Of a stretch of 64,000 nucleotides of DNA, positions 34,609-49,073 are shown piece after piece (position 1 is the first letter of the stretch; each line of letters opens with the position of its first letter). Location: NCBI GenBank assembly GCA_018292915.2, contig JACVVK020000055.1, forward strand, positions 765,501 through 829,500. The letters are read 5' to 3'. The stretch is from Batillaria attramentaria (Eukaryota; Mollusca; Gastropoda; Batillariidae). The notes under the pieces are model-generated. The model had not been told where the DNA came from, did not search any database, and saw only the letters and a list, made by a program, of their open reading frames with translations. The position numbers were made by a program, and so were the translations under genes.

Positions 34609-37600
34609 ACTGCCACCGTGACGGCAAGAGAGAGAGAGAGAGATGGGGAGAGAGAGAGAGAGAGATGGGGAGAGAGAGAGAGAGAGATGGGGAGAGAGAG
34701 AGAGGCTGTGATGCCGCTGGGAATTCAACCGGACTAAACTCGGTGATCTGACACTTAGCAAACTGGCAGCGCCGGGATATCAGTGTACATCGTTAGGACA
34801 CGTTATCCGTCGCTCAAATTTAGGTAAAGCCGCACAACCTTGAAACATCAAAGTCTGATACTAAGTCACATTAAAATTTATGCCATTATCTGTACGGTTG
34901 ATATGCGCTCCCGGTGAGGGGTCCGGACACTACCGTGAGTGTCTGTGGCTTGGGCGACCAACTGTCGTTAACGACCGTTTCTGTCCGGCCCCGTGTGCGG
35001 TCGCTCAAAAGAGGCTCCACTGTATTTTAAAGGTAAAGGTGATCCTGTACCCTTACAGATGATTTCACTTATCAATGGGCCACCTTGGTGTGGACAGTGC
35101 CCATATCCTCTCCCTCACTACTTTACCCGTCCCCAACCTTCACGAGAGCCAGGTACCCATTTACAGCCGGGTAAACTGGGGCGTTCAGACGCCTGCTCCT
35201 CAGAAAGGTCACCAGTCAAAGTGGTTGCCACGATCAACTACGCTTAACTTCGGCCTGTGCAATCTAAGCGCGTTTATCTACTACATATAATTATGTTCGC
35301 CACATTATCTCTTGAGGGTATTCCCTGCAAGCAAGGATTACACTGATGTACATTACCTGAGCCAGCTGTGTATGCAGCTCCTGTATTTCATGCTGGTGAC
35401 TGTTGGTCATAGTTTCTGTAACCTTCTGTACATCCTCCCTGTGTTGTTTGTTGACTGCTGAAAGTGCTGCCTCCACCTGCCGCAGACGGGCCTTGGTCTG
35501 GTCCAGTTTATGTCGTACCCCCACCAGCTCCTCCGTGTGCTGCTGTGTAACACTGTCCAGTTTGTCAGCAAGACTCGTACGCTCTGCATCCAGCGCCTTG
35601 ATAGCAGCCTGACATTCACTCACTCTGCCAGAAAGTCGTGACCGCTCCTCTTGTAGATGAGCATCTTTCCCTGCAAGTTGTGATATGAGAGAGTCTCGTT
35701 CCTGGGACAGTCTGTCAATGACAGTGTGACTGTCGTGAAGCTGGTTCAGCACCTGTTCCTTCTCCTCCTTCTCTTGTTGGAGCTGTGACAACACTTCCTC
35801 CACATCATCCTGCTCTGCTAGTCTCTCCAGGCTCTCTGCCTGCTCCGCCAGACGAGCCTTCATAGATTCAACTTGCTCCGCATGACGTTCCTTTTCCTGA
35901 CGGAGTTCTTCCATCACGGTCTCCAGCTGTCTCTCCAGGCGCGTGCGTTCCTTCTGACTGATGTGCATGGCCTGCGTGTACTGGGCCTGGACACGCAGAC
36001 TGTCCTTCTCTCTCTGCCGCGTGTAGTTCTCCTCCAGACTCTCACGTAGACGCCGCACCTCTTGCTCCATGTGGGTGTCAGCCTGGCGAAGCAGTTCATC
36101 TCGTTGGCCTATCTCCTTCTTCAGCTTCTCTAACTTACGCGCCAGCTGCTGGTCTGTGCTAGGGGTCAAACGGTTGCCAGGTGACTTATCACCTGACCTG
36201 CTGTCAGCCAATGCCTTCCTCAGTTCCTGCTCCACGGCTCGTAGTGCTGCCATCTCCTCCTTGTGACGGGCTGCTTGCTCTTCCTGCACACAACACAAGA
36301 CATATATGGTTATCTGTAAAACAACAAACAACTGACCCACAGGCACCACAGGGTGTTAATTAATTAATCTACCACATAGCAATAAACAAGTGGATGCTAC
36401 TAGCATACTCAAATGACCTTATAAACCACACATCTTGATTTGAGGCATTTTAAGCTATCAACACAGAAAAAGGAATATTATGACTAACTACTACACAGAA
36501 GAGTGCTAATCAAGCCAAGCTCTGGGGACCTGTCAACAAACTGAAATGGATGGCAGACTTCCTGGCAGCCACCAAACCACGAAAACAGCAAGGCCAGACA
36601 CAGAACGCACAAGAAGAAGAAGAAGAGTGCTAGGAGGCTGTATCAGGAGGACTGCTAAAGAGAACTTGCTGTGATAAAGGACAGTACAGGTAAACAGTGA
36701 GACTGACCATCTCTCGGCAGTGTTCTTGGCGTGCGGCAGCAAGGGCCGAGTCCAGTGTGGCTTTGTTGTCCTCCATGAAACGGTGATAATCCTCTTCACA
36801 CTGACTTCGCACCTTAGTCACCGCTCGCCGCCTCTCCTCATCCTTCTCCCGTATCAGTCGTGACTGAGCGTCTTCCCACTGGGCAGCCTGTGCCTTCAGC
36901 TCACCTTGCAGTCGCGTTACTTCCGCTCGCCACCTGGCCACCTCCTGCAATAGAAGCTGGGATAGCACCACTTCATATCAACAGAGGCAGCAGTTAGGGA
37001 CAGCAAACACACAGCAAATGTTAGACTCTGGCAAAAATGTTAATGAACTTCACACAGCATAGACAACTTCCGATGCAGGCAAACGAATTGCTCTTTATGT
37101 TATCAATAAGCACAGCGATTAGTCACAAGCACACGAAGTGACATCTACATGTGTAAATCTAAAATTACAAGAGAAAGTGCAAATCGACTGAGCTTCTGGC
37201 ACAGATACACTAAAATTTCTTTTACTTTAAACAAAAATTCTTGGATTGAACAATCTCACATAAACTTCTACTGAGAAAAAAAAAAAGCTGCCAGCTGAAA
37301 AGACATTTTCTACAATGTTTTACTTCAAACATATATAACAGACATATTTTCACATGTACAAAATGTTTTCAACATATCACTGCTACTGTTAGTCTTTACA
37401 GAAGCAAATCGTGCACTGCATGCTCACAAAACAGCTTACCTGTGTTCCTGAGTCAGCCATCTTTTTCCGCTCCTCTGAAAAGTTAGTTTCCCACTGCGTG
37501 CGAGCCAGATCCACAGCATTCTTCGTCTCTGTCTCTAGTCTCTTGGTCAGTTCTGCTTCCAGCCACTCCTTCTCCTCCTTCATGCGGCGCTCTAACTCTT

Positions 37601-40600
37601 CAGTTTTAACAGCCTCTAGCTCAGTCAGCTCTAAACAGTTCAAACAACATCCAAAAGAAATTAATGTATTACCAATGCACAATATCAGAAATCAATTACT
37701 TAAAAGTCAGAGAGTACCAATAATTAAACAAATGTATTTTTCCAGCTTTCTGAATTCAACCAAGGATGGACAAGTATCAGGATTTAACACACACACCCTG
37801 TTCATTTTATCTGACATTTCAGAATATGAGAATGGTTTTGCAGGATATGTGGAAACATCAGAAGGCTTGTTTTGTTTTTTAAAGTGTAAAACATCTACCA
37901 GCTTACAACAAATTTTGTCAGATGTCTCTTGTATATCAATTACACAGACTAATGTGGTAGTCCGAGCATCACGAGAAGAGAGAACCTACTGTGTAAGAGT
38001 GTGGATTCAGCCTCTGACATCAGCATCTTCTTCTGGTCTGCCAGTCGCTGTTCCACCTCCTGCTGCAGGGTGTTTTGGAAGCGCGTCTTTAATTCCTTTT
38101 CCAGTGCCGCCCGTTCGTCAGCCAGTTCCCGCTGCCATTTCTCCTCTATCTGAGCCAGCTCTGCTTGGTGCGTCAGGCTACACTGCTCTAGTTCGGCTTT
38201 CACTGCCAGCAGCTCCTGTCTTGTTTCATCCGCCCACTGTCGTTTAGCAGCCTCCACAGCCATATCCACCTGGTCCAGCGCTTCACGGTCAGTCTGAACC
38301 TGCCAGCTGCGCCGCTCTTTCTCTAGTCGCTGTTGAATCAGTGTCTCCATTGTTGTCTGCTTTTCACGTTCCCACTGAGCTTGCTCTGAAATTTTGGACA
38401 AGTACATCGCAACTGTATTTTAACTCTTTCTACACCATCTGTGCAGAGGGGATTTTCTCCCCTCAGACCAGCTGTGCCGCCAGCACTGGATGTGAAACTG
38501 GGGTACTGTAGTAAAACTGCTGTAACGTTGGAAATATTCCTTTGAATGTCACCAAATTTTAGGATAGTACAGAAAAAAGGCTACTGAATGTGTTTATGGC
38601 AGATTTTTTATCATTTGTTTTATATTGCGTGTGTAGGTGTCTGTTTGTTTTGCTGTATGCATGTAAACAAACAAGTATGACTGTTTGAAATGATTTCATT
38701 GAACATTTTTAGATAACAGCCAGCAAACCGCTTCAGTGAAGTTTCATCTTCCTCTTGCAAATTAAGTGTAAATTCAATATCCCATTCGTCTTCATCGCTG
38801 TCATAGTTCATAATGAACTCCGCTACCTGCTCACAATCAAACCACGCTCTTCGCCTCGTCATGGTGTGAAAAAAACTCCGAGAAAATTTGCTTCTTCTTC
38901 GTTTTGAACACAACACGCTGCATTCCTGCTTCCATAAACAGTTCAGAAGTGGGTGAAGTGAACCGGTTAAGAAATCACAGGCTTGAGCCATACGGGAACC
39001 TTTTCAAAGTGGGAATAGCTGCGTACGAGTATACTCGTGCCTGGTCGGCAACGGACGAACACGTTGGTACGAGTATACCCGTGCTTGGTGTAGAATGAGT
39101 TAAATACTGACTGCTCATTGTTATTGTCACCACAAGATGTTAAAAAGACAGGTAGGCACGGACAGTTTGCCAGTCAAACGGTTATTTGAGGACATGCTGG
39201 TCAGATAGTATAGCGCCTAGTGCATAGTCAAACCATATGCAGCTCACAAATTGTCCCTGCCTACTGGCAAGGTTTAGCAGCAACCGTGCATCCAAAATGT
39301 GTCACTGCAGAAAAGAACATGAACAAACTTTATCTATAAACTACTTTATCTTCCGGCAAAGCAAACTGACCACTGCAATAAACCCACCTGCTGCGAAACG
39401 TTGCTCTAACTCCTGCGTCTTCTGCTTGATCTTCTCCTCCCACTCATCTTGTGTTGCCTTGACTGCCTGTCTCACAGCCTCTGCCTGTTCACGCTCCCAC
39501 TGCTCCTTCAGCTCCAACTCCTGTCAACACACCACCAGCTTTTTCATCACAACCACACACAGCAATCTGCTTTTCATCAATCACAACCACTGTAAAGGCA
39601 CAAATTTAAAATTAAAAAACCAAACCAAACCAAAATGCACAATATCAAACCTGGTACATAACATGATCATCAGAAGTACATGTGCAGGGGCACCAAGAAC
39701 ATTATCTTCTGGCAGTGAAGTTCTTTGAACACAGGTCTTTCTCCAGTCACATCAACAATGCTTTAAACTTATCTAAGTTTTCTGGCATACAGCTCCCTGT
39801 TTCTGCCTATGCACAAGAAGTCCCTTAGAATAAGTTATATGGTACATGTGACGGTTACCTGAACCTCTGTCTGCTGTTTCATCTCCTGCTTAAGCTTATT
39901 CTCCAGTTTCTCTCTCAATTCTTCCATCTCAGCCTCAAGTCTCTCTGTCTCTGCTCTCACTGCCTCTTGCTTCTCCTCTTCCAAGGTCTCACGTAGCTGT
40001 TGAAGACACACAATGCATATCACATACAGAACAGCTACTACAAACTACTGCTGTTGTACATGTATCATGACTCATGCATCAAGTACAAAGACAATCCCTA
40101 AGTAAAACTAAAACCCTCAGAGACCAACACCATGCATTTACATTCATTTATAAATTTAATGACAATGGTTCTCTAGGGCCTGAAATTGGAGGATACAGAG
40201 GCAAGAAACAATTCCTTACAGTGGAACAAGTGTGCACTATTTCATGAAGCACTTCTGTGCTGTAAGTGGAAATTGAATTGCACTGGACTGTACTCAGTGT
40301 CAGAGAAAAAAATTCAATTATCTGGACACAAGCTAAAAATAAAAACAGTCTAAAGGTAGTTAACTTAGTTAGTTAAGGTAGTGAAAATAAAGCGCCAACA
40401 TTTCTCTTGGCAATCAAACACTCTGCAATGCTAGTGTGCATATGAAAACAAACTAAACAAGACAAAACAAAAAGCAGATGTGGTGTGTAAACCTTGTTGA
40501 GCTCAGCATGTAGGTTGTTGTTGTAGTCAGTACGCAGCTTGTCATCCTGCTGTGCCAGGCTTCTGCTGCTCTCCACATACATCTCCTTCACTCTGTCCAG

Positions 40601-43600
40601 CTCCTCTTGTAACTGCTGCACAGCTTCTCTGGACACACACATACAGTCAAATGTTTCAAGTCAACTGGTTATGTAACAATTTCCTTACTTTCTGGACACT
40701 TACAAAATCCCGTCAAAAGCCATATATTATCACTTACGCCTCTACACATACTGGTCTTCTGTGTGCTTATTATCATGTGCGCATCTCCACACCATTATTA
40801 ATTCAGAAACACAAGCAGGATAGGCTGTGAACCAAAATGAACCTATACAGGCTGTAAGCACAAGCGTGACTAAACTTGCGACTACCACTGCAGGACTGTT
40901 GGCTCTTACATTTGTTAAAATTGTGATGACAGTTGAAAGAAGTACCTGCTATCTGTAAGTTGTTTCTCGTATTTCAATATGAGCTCTTGTTTGTCCGCGA
41001 AGAATTCACTCCGCAAACTGCGCTCCAAATGCTCCCTTGCTGTAATATGAGCATCTTCACATGTTCTTCGACACCTTCACAAACATAAACGGGGGAAATG
41101 AGGAAAATGAAATACAAACAAGAAGAACCTAAAGGGGGAAAACAAAAACCCCCCAAAAAACCCAACTAAACACTCATAACACAACAGTACTGCAATCAAA
41201 ACTGCCATGTACTATGCTATCTGATAACTATCAGCCTAATACACTGTACAACCACATTCAATTCATTCAAATTGTAAACTGGTGTTACTGACCTGTCAAT
41301 AGATTCTCTCTTGTCTTCATCATGTTCCCTCACCATCTCAGCAATCTGCTGGTTCAGTTTACGGTTCACCTCTGTCAGCCGCTCTTCACTGGTGCTCACT
41401 TCATTCAGACGCATCTTGTAGTCCTGTAACATACAGTTCAACCTTTATCGTCAACTCTTCTAAATCAATGAGCATAAATTTCTGCTCCTCTTCTGACTGA
41501 CAAAACCACAAGTACAAAATCATCTTTACCAAAAACCAGAATAGTACTAGTAAAGTACTCACGTCAATATCTTGTGAGAGTGCTAGCTTCTCTCTCTGCA
41601 AATTCTCAATCTCTTTGTTCAGACGAGATTCAACTGCTGACCCTTGCAGCCCATCACCAAATCTGTCCTGGAAACTCTTCAACTTGACCTGCTGACTGTC
41701 CACAAGCTTTCGAGTGGCAGCCAGTTCCTCCTGAACCTCTGTCACCTGCTGCTGTAGGTGTCGCTTCTGTTCCTGCAGTTCCACCACAAGGACACGCTTC
41801 TGTTTGTTGCTCACCAGACAGCGCTCCAGTTCCCGCCGCAAGCTGCGGATCAGATCCTCAGACGACTGACTCCCATCAAACCTACACAGAACATATCAGC
41901 AACATATTTCTTCACTAGCAGGCTTCTTGTGATGCATTCAGAGTACATGAAAAGTTGGTTTAGAATTAGATATTGAGATATCCGCACATATCATGGACAT
42001 TTTCATCGTCTGTATCTACAATATCTTACAGGCAGCAGTTTACAGACACAATCTCTGTAACGCATTTACAACTCTTTCTGTAGCAATAATGTATTAAATA
42101 ATTATCATATGTAACAGAAACAACTGACTCTGTTAAGGTGACAGAGTAAACAAGTCTACAGGCATGTTGCATGCAATAAAAATAACTGATCCCACAACAG
42201 ATTCTGGATTCAGGCCTGTTTACTCTCAGCACTGAGAAGTAGTAAGATCAGAGGCAAAATGTAGTACAATTTGGCAAAAAGTAGTACAATCTAGAATTCG
42301 GACCAAAATGCCGGGAATTAATGTGCGCTTTGACTTTCAATGGTATGTGCTTTCAAAATCATTTGTCCAGTGTTGTTTATACATGTAAAACCATATTCAA
42401 CTTTAAGTGGGAATAGTCTATGAATTTGATGCGTTGACTGACTGGGAAAGTTGAGTTTTATATCATACTGGACACCTATCTCATAGGCAGGAAAATGCTG
42501 CCAGATGCACAGTTACAAACAAAACATAACATACTGCTGACATACAAATAAGTTAGACTGTCACATAGGCCATTATCATGTCGTATGCCTGCCCAAGACT
42601 TGCTCTTAACAAAAAACAAAAAAAAAGTGAAAGCACTAGTGTAAAAAGTCAGTGGGAGTGCCGGGGCAGGAAAAAGTCCGTAAAGATTCACTCGTATTCA
42701 TCTAGGTTTCTGATCTAGACCTGCCTGGCTACCGTAGCAGTAATCAGACTAAGCCACAAAAGGCATGGAATTACGGAGAGAGGAAAGCTCCTCCTTGAAT
42801 GTTACCAGAAAGGAAACCTCTGCCAGTGAAGACACACATATCTCTGTAAGAAAATACATGTACATGTACTCACTAAATGCACATTTCAATGCGGTCACTT
42901 TTCCATCTGAATGAGACCAAAATGCACCTTGAAACACCGCGCAGTGTACGTAGTCAACATCCCGAACCGAAAGTACAGAGGAAGATTTCACGGTACTCAG
43001 TTGCACTTGCCCCATCGATGAGTGCATCCTTGCCGTTGGAGATGGGGCTTGCGTGTCTCCATGACCCCGAGAGCTATGCCGGCGGGAGATTCGTCTCCTG
43101 GTAGGGCCACCCATGCTGGACAGGTCGAAGGGTAGAGGCCAGACGAAGCGCACTCACTGGTCCTCCAGGTTGGGGGTTTGAGTAGGGCTAACAACCCAAC
43201 TCTTTAAAAAAGAACACGTTACAGAAACTACAACCACAGATCTACAACGCAACTTGGTCCAGGAAGAGTCCTCTCTAGTAGAGCCCATGACGCGAGCTGG
43301 TGAAAGCCCTCGGGAAGCCAGTGCGCCGACTACTCTTCTGACGGCCAAGACCAAAGCCAGGATAGGGACCTGGAACATCCGAACCCTATATGAAACAGGA
43401 AAGACAGCACAAGTGAGTCAAGAAATGCATAGATACAATCTGAAGCTGCTCGGCCTATGCGAGACAAGATGGACAGGAACAGGACGCACACGACTCACCT
43501 CCGGAGACACCATCCTATACTCCGGACACGAAGACGGCCAGCCACACATGCACGGAGTAGCGTTGCTGATGACACCTGAAGCAACACAAGCACTACTGTC

Positions 43601-46600
43601 CTGGGAACCAGTGTCACCAAGGATCCTGAGCGCCAGATTCAATTCTAAGGGCAGGAAAGTCACCATCCTCCAGTGCTACGCCCCCACCAACGTGGCGGAT
43701 GAGGAAGAAAAGGAGAACTTCTACGAGCAGCTCCAAGCCGCCCTCGACAAAGCACCGAGAAGAGACCTGAAGATCCTCATGGGAGACCTCAACGCCAAAG
43801 TGGGCACCGACAACACAGACAGAGAACTCATCATGGGCAAACACGGAACAGGGACACAGAACGAGAACGGAGAGCTCTTCACAGAATTCTGCACCACCAA
43901 CGACCTGGTCATCGGAGGCACCATCTTCCCCCACAAGACCATCCACAAAACCACCTGGACATCACCGGACGGAAGAACTGTAAACCAGATCGACCACATC
44001 ACCATCGGCAGGAAGTGGCGAAGAAGCTTGCTGGACGTCCGAGCAAAGCGGGGAGCTGATGCAGCCTCAGACCATCACCTCGTCATTGCAGCGATCAAGA
44101 TCAAGCTGAAGGCCTACAGAGACCAGGCAGACAGACCATCCCACAAGTACAACGTGCACAGTCTGAAGGAGAGCGTCAAGACCAACGCCTTCAGATGTGA
44201 ACTGAGGAACAGATTCAGCGCTCTCGACACACTACCTGAAGAGACAATCGAGGAGCACTGGCATGACCTGCGAGAAACCTGGACAGCAACATGCAGGGAA
44301 GTGCTGGGAAAGAAGACGAGACAACACAAAGAGTGGCTTACATCTGACACCTGGGACCTCATCACAGAGAGGAAACGTCTGAAAGACCTGATCAACCACA
44401 CCGACGACCAAGACCACAAGCGCGACCTGCAGGCTCAATACTGGGACGTCAACCGGCAGGTCAAGAGGAGCGCAAGGAACGACAAGAGGAACTTCATCAA
44501 CGACCTCACAGAAGAAGCAGAAACAGCAGCAGGACAACGGAACATGAAACGGCTCTACGAAATAACAAGGACACTCTCTGGGAAAAATAACAACCCCACC
44601 AGACCGGTCAAAGACAAGAACGGACAAATCATCACCAAAGAGGAAGACCAAAGGACAAGGTGGGCTGAACACTTTAAGGAAACGCTCAACAGGCCTCCAC
44701 CACCAGTCCCACCAGACATACCACCGGCAGCCCAGCTACTCGACATCAGCACCAACCCCCCTACCAAGACAGAGATCATCAAAGCCATCAAGTCCCTCAA
44801 GTCTGGCAAAGCAGCAGGCCCCGACGGCATACCACCAGAAGCCCTCAAGGCCGACATCCAGACCTCCACCGACATGCTGCACCCGCTCCTGAGGAAGATC
44901 TGGGAGAGCGAGAGCGTGCCACAAGACTGGAAGAAGGGACACCTGGTAAAGCTGCCAAAGAAAGGGGACCTCTCATCCTGTAGCAACTGGCGAGGCATCA
45001 TGCTCCTGTCCATACCAGGGAAGGTTCTCACCAGGATCATCCTGGAGAGGCTGAAGACCGCGCTGGACAAGACACTCCGGGAGGAACAGGCAGGATTCCG
45101 CAACGACCGATCCTGCACTGATCACATAGCCACGATGAGGATTATCATCGAGCAGTCCCTGGAGTGGCAGACCCCCCTGTACAGCACCTTCGTTGACTTC
45201 CAGAAGGCGTTCGACAGTGTTGACAGGGAGGTCATCTGGAAGCTGATGTCTCACTACGGTTTTCCACCAAAGTTTGTCAACATCATCCGACAGCTGTACG
45301 AAGATGCCACCTGCCAGGTAATCCACGACGGGAAACTGACAGAACCATTCACAGTACGGACCGGCGTTCGTCAAGGCTGCATCCTCTCACCCACAATCTT
45401 CCTGATGGTGGTCGACTGGGTCATGAGGCAAGCCACGGACGGCAAGAGGACAGGGATCCAGTGGACCTTCAGCAAACAGCTCGAGGACCTGGATTTCGCG
45501 GACGATATCGCCCTCCTCTCCCACAAACAACAAGATGCGCAGGAGAAGCTGAACAGAGTCGCCGAAGAAGCTGAGAAGACCGGCCTCAAGATCAACATCA
45601 GCAAGACCGAAGTCATGAGAGTCAACCACAAACAGCACGACCCCATCCAGCTGCACCAGGAAGACATCAAAGAGGTGGACAAGTTCACCTACCTCGGCAG
45701 CGTTGTCAGCAAGGATGGAGGAACAGACGAGGACATCAAGAGCCGCACCAACAAAGCCAGACATGCCTTTCGCACTCTGCGCCCCATCTGGAGATCCACA
45801 GCCCTATCCCTGCGAAACAAGATCCGGATCTTCAACTCAAATGTGAAGTCGGTCCTACTCTATGGCTCGGAGACATGGCGCACCACCAAGACAAGCTCCC
45901 ACAAGCTGCAAACCTTCATCAACAGATGCCTCCGCAACATTCTCAACATCAGATACCCACTGGTGATCACCAACCAAGACCTCTGGGAGGGAACAAGACA
46001 GGTCCCCATCGAGCAGGAGATCAAGAAAAGGAAATGGGGATGGATCGGACACACTCTGCGAAAGTCAACATCAAATGTCACCAGGCAGTCCCTTGATTGG
46101 AACCCCCAGGGAAAGCGCAAAGTGGGCCGACCGAAGCAGACCTGGCGGAGGAGTACGGACGCTGAAGCCAAGGCCGCCGGAACGACGTGGGCCGAACTAA
46201 AGAGGGCGTCCCAGAACCGAGTGCGCTGGCGGAGTGTGGTTGTAGCCCTATGTTCCCCAGGGAATAAAGAGGATTAAACTAACTAAACTAAACAGTTGCA
46301 CTTGAAGTCTACAATTTATTCGCTGCTGTCTTACTATTGCCGGCACACATCCTTTACATTTGTTCCGTGTAAGAATTTTGGCGTGTTCCACACCATTGTA
46401 ACAAGAACTACAGACTGTTTCATCATGAAGGCCTCACAGGAAAATGTACAGGAAGAAACGACTTACTTGGCAGCAGAGTCTGGTGTGCTGAAGTCCAGTG
46501 TCTTGCGAATACCCAAATCTGCCATGGAGTCATCAGTATACACAGTGCCCTGCGGAGTGAGGCTGCCCGAGAAAGCACCGAGGGAAGAGGCTGACTCCAG

Positions 46601-49001
46601 CATACTCAACTGCTCCTTCAGCTCTCGCATTTCAGTCTGCATATACAGCATGTGTGTAAACAACCAACACCAAATCTACAACTTGCTTGCTCTGAAAATG
46701 TGTTATTCATATTAAGCTTTCACCTTTCAGTCAAAATAAAGCCCAAACAAACAAGCAACATCCCACCACTCACAGCCTCCACACAAAAAACAAACAGAAA
46801 ACAGCAATATTTTGGTCCTTGTCTGATTTAAAAAAAGACCTAGCATTCTCACCTGCAAACTGGTGCACATGCTGTCAGCCATAGACTTTGAGACAAGGGC
46901 TTGCTGCAACTGTGCCTTCAGGACACTGACTTCCTCAGTGGATGCTGTCACAATACAAACCATAAACTGATGAAATCCCACTCACAGAAACTGATTATGA
47001 CTACACACATTGAAAAACACACATCATCTTCTTCAGAGAAACAACGAGCAAATCAACACAACCACGAAGCACATGTTATATAAAAACAATTTACGCTGAA
47101 ATTCAACAGTCACAACTCATCTGCATACCTCAGAAATTTATGAAAAAGGCACACCTTCATACTTAATCAACAGGCATCCTGTGCTATCAGCAAGATTCTG
47201 AATTTTGCATAAAAAAATCTGCGACCAAAAAACTTTTAAGCCCCCTACCCCTCCCCCCAACCCTATAAAAACATTTCCATTTTCACATAAATGCTGTTGT
47301 GTACATTTCAAATTCAGAAGAATAAAGATAAGGAAGTCTCATGGACACAATTCTATCCATACAAAGATAAACACACTAAGCACACAGTGACCACCAGGTG
47401 AAGAAAGAAGCAGAGTGTACAGTACAAGACATAACTTGTCAACTTACAGGCCTCCAGCAGACCCTGACATCGGCGTTGACTCTCCTCCAGACTGCGAGTA
47501 AGTTGGTTGATAGTCTCCCCTCGAGAAATTTGTGCCTGCTCTGCCAGCTGAGTTTGTTGTGACACCTGTTTCCACAGCCCCGCGATCTCCTTGTTCTGTG
47601 TACATGCATTCACAAACTTTATCTTCACAACACTTCAAGGTCTTCCCTGTTTCAAGCAAAGGATAGACATGTTATGTAGAAATCTGGTATGGTTTATGAA
47701 AACATCTCTGCAGCAAAGTCTTTTATTTTAGGGAAAAGGCAGCTTTACCATTTCACTCCTATTTAAACACTTTCTTGGAAGAATAATTCTGTAAAAGGAC
47801 TAGAAAAAAATCTCAAACCTTTTCTGCAATGCTTTCATTTGCAGCATCCAATTTCTCCTTCAGTGTCAAGATCTCTTTGTCAAATCTCTGTTGCATGCTG
47901 GAGACGACAGCATCATGTTGACTGCGTGCCTGAGACAAGCTGTCTGATTCTCGCAGCTCAGCCAGCTGGTGTGTCAGGTTCTCTATGGTTGTCTCAGCAC
48001 TCTGAAGTCTCTTTGACAACTGTGTAACAGTTAACACACACATAAACATGTATACACACTGCAAATATATTCATTATTTACATATATATAAACACACTGT
48101 CACATACTCATCAGAGAAAATCTTCAAGTGACATGACACCAGAGGCAAACTGTTGACTCTGTTGAAGCCTGAGGGTTTGTTTCTAAAAATCCTGTTTACA
48201 AGTCAACCAACATCCAAAGGCAATACATTTACATCATCATCTAGGCCAACTAAAATCATCAGAAAACAAGGTTATCTTCTGCTGTATCTTTTTTGTGACA
48301 ATAACAATAATAATAATGGAGTACTGTGTTGGCTCTTCAGGGCTCCCTAAACTGTGCGTCTGTGCGTAATTTACGCACTGAAGTAAAAATTTACGTCCTA
48401 AAAAAAATTCGAGGGGGTACGTTGAAGCATTATGAACGCGATCTGTGCTTAGCTTGACGCACTAGCTCTGCACTACCGTGCGTACGCCTATAGGCTTGTT
48501 GTGATCAAAGACTTATATCTAAGGTCTTTGTTGTGATCGAGTGAGTTCGCCCTTGCCATGGCCGCTTTCAGTTCAGTTCTGTTTTTGGTTCTGTTTAACG
48601 CTCGCAGGCGTTAACTGTCTACTGCTGCAGATCGGCGGCTACTACAGCCACTCGCGCGTAGTGAACGTGCCCCATCTTTTTCCGATTCTGCACTCGAAAC
48701 TATGGACGAAAGATTTTAGAGTCAGTGCTCTTGTTACCGATCGGATTTGCTTTCTCTGTGACGAAACATGCCACCAGAAAAAGTGAAAGTTCAAAAGACT
48801 ATGGACTTTTTCGTCAGTGGAAAAGTTGTGGAGGGGCTCGAGCCCTCGTCCGGCAGCGGGTGCACTTCGGCGTCGCATAGCTAGGATTCAGACGTCGCAT
48901 CAGAGTCGGCACAGAGCAGCAAAAAGTCAGAGTTTCCAACTTTCAAAACTGAATTGTACCCACTTCATTTAATTATATGATTTGAAGCTGATAAAATTCA
49001 G

Positions 49002-49073
<72 letters not shown>

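Noticed and set aside
34237..34761. 174-codon minus-strand frame, Ser/Leu-rich and Thr/His-rich
   Set aside because: It is driven by GA and TG microsatellites inside the pogo-like element.
43254..46277. A host developmental gene (craniofacial development protein 2-like)
   Set aside because: The frame contains a full reverse transcriptase and is bounded by a 12-bp target duplication, so it is a retrotransposon.
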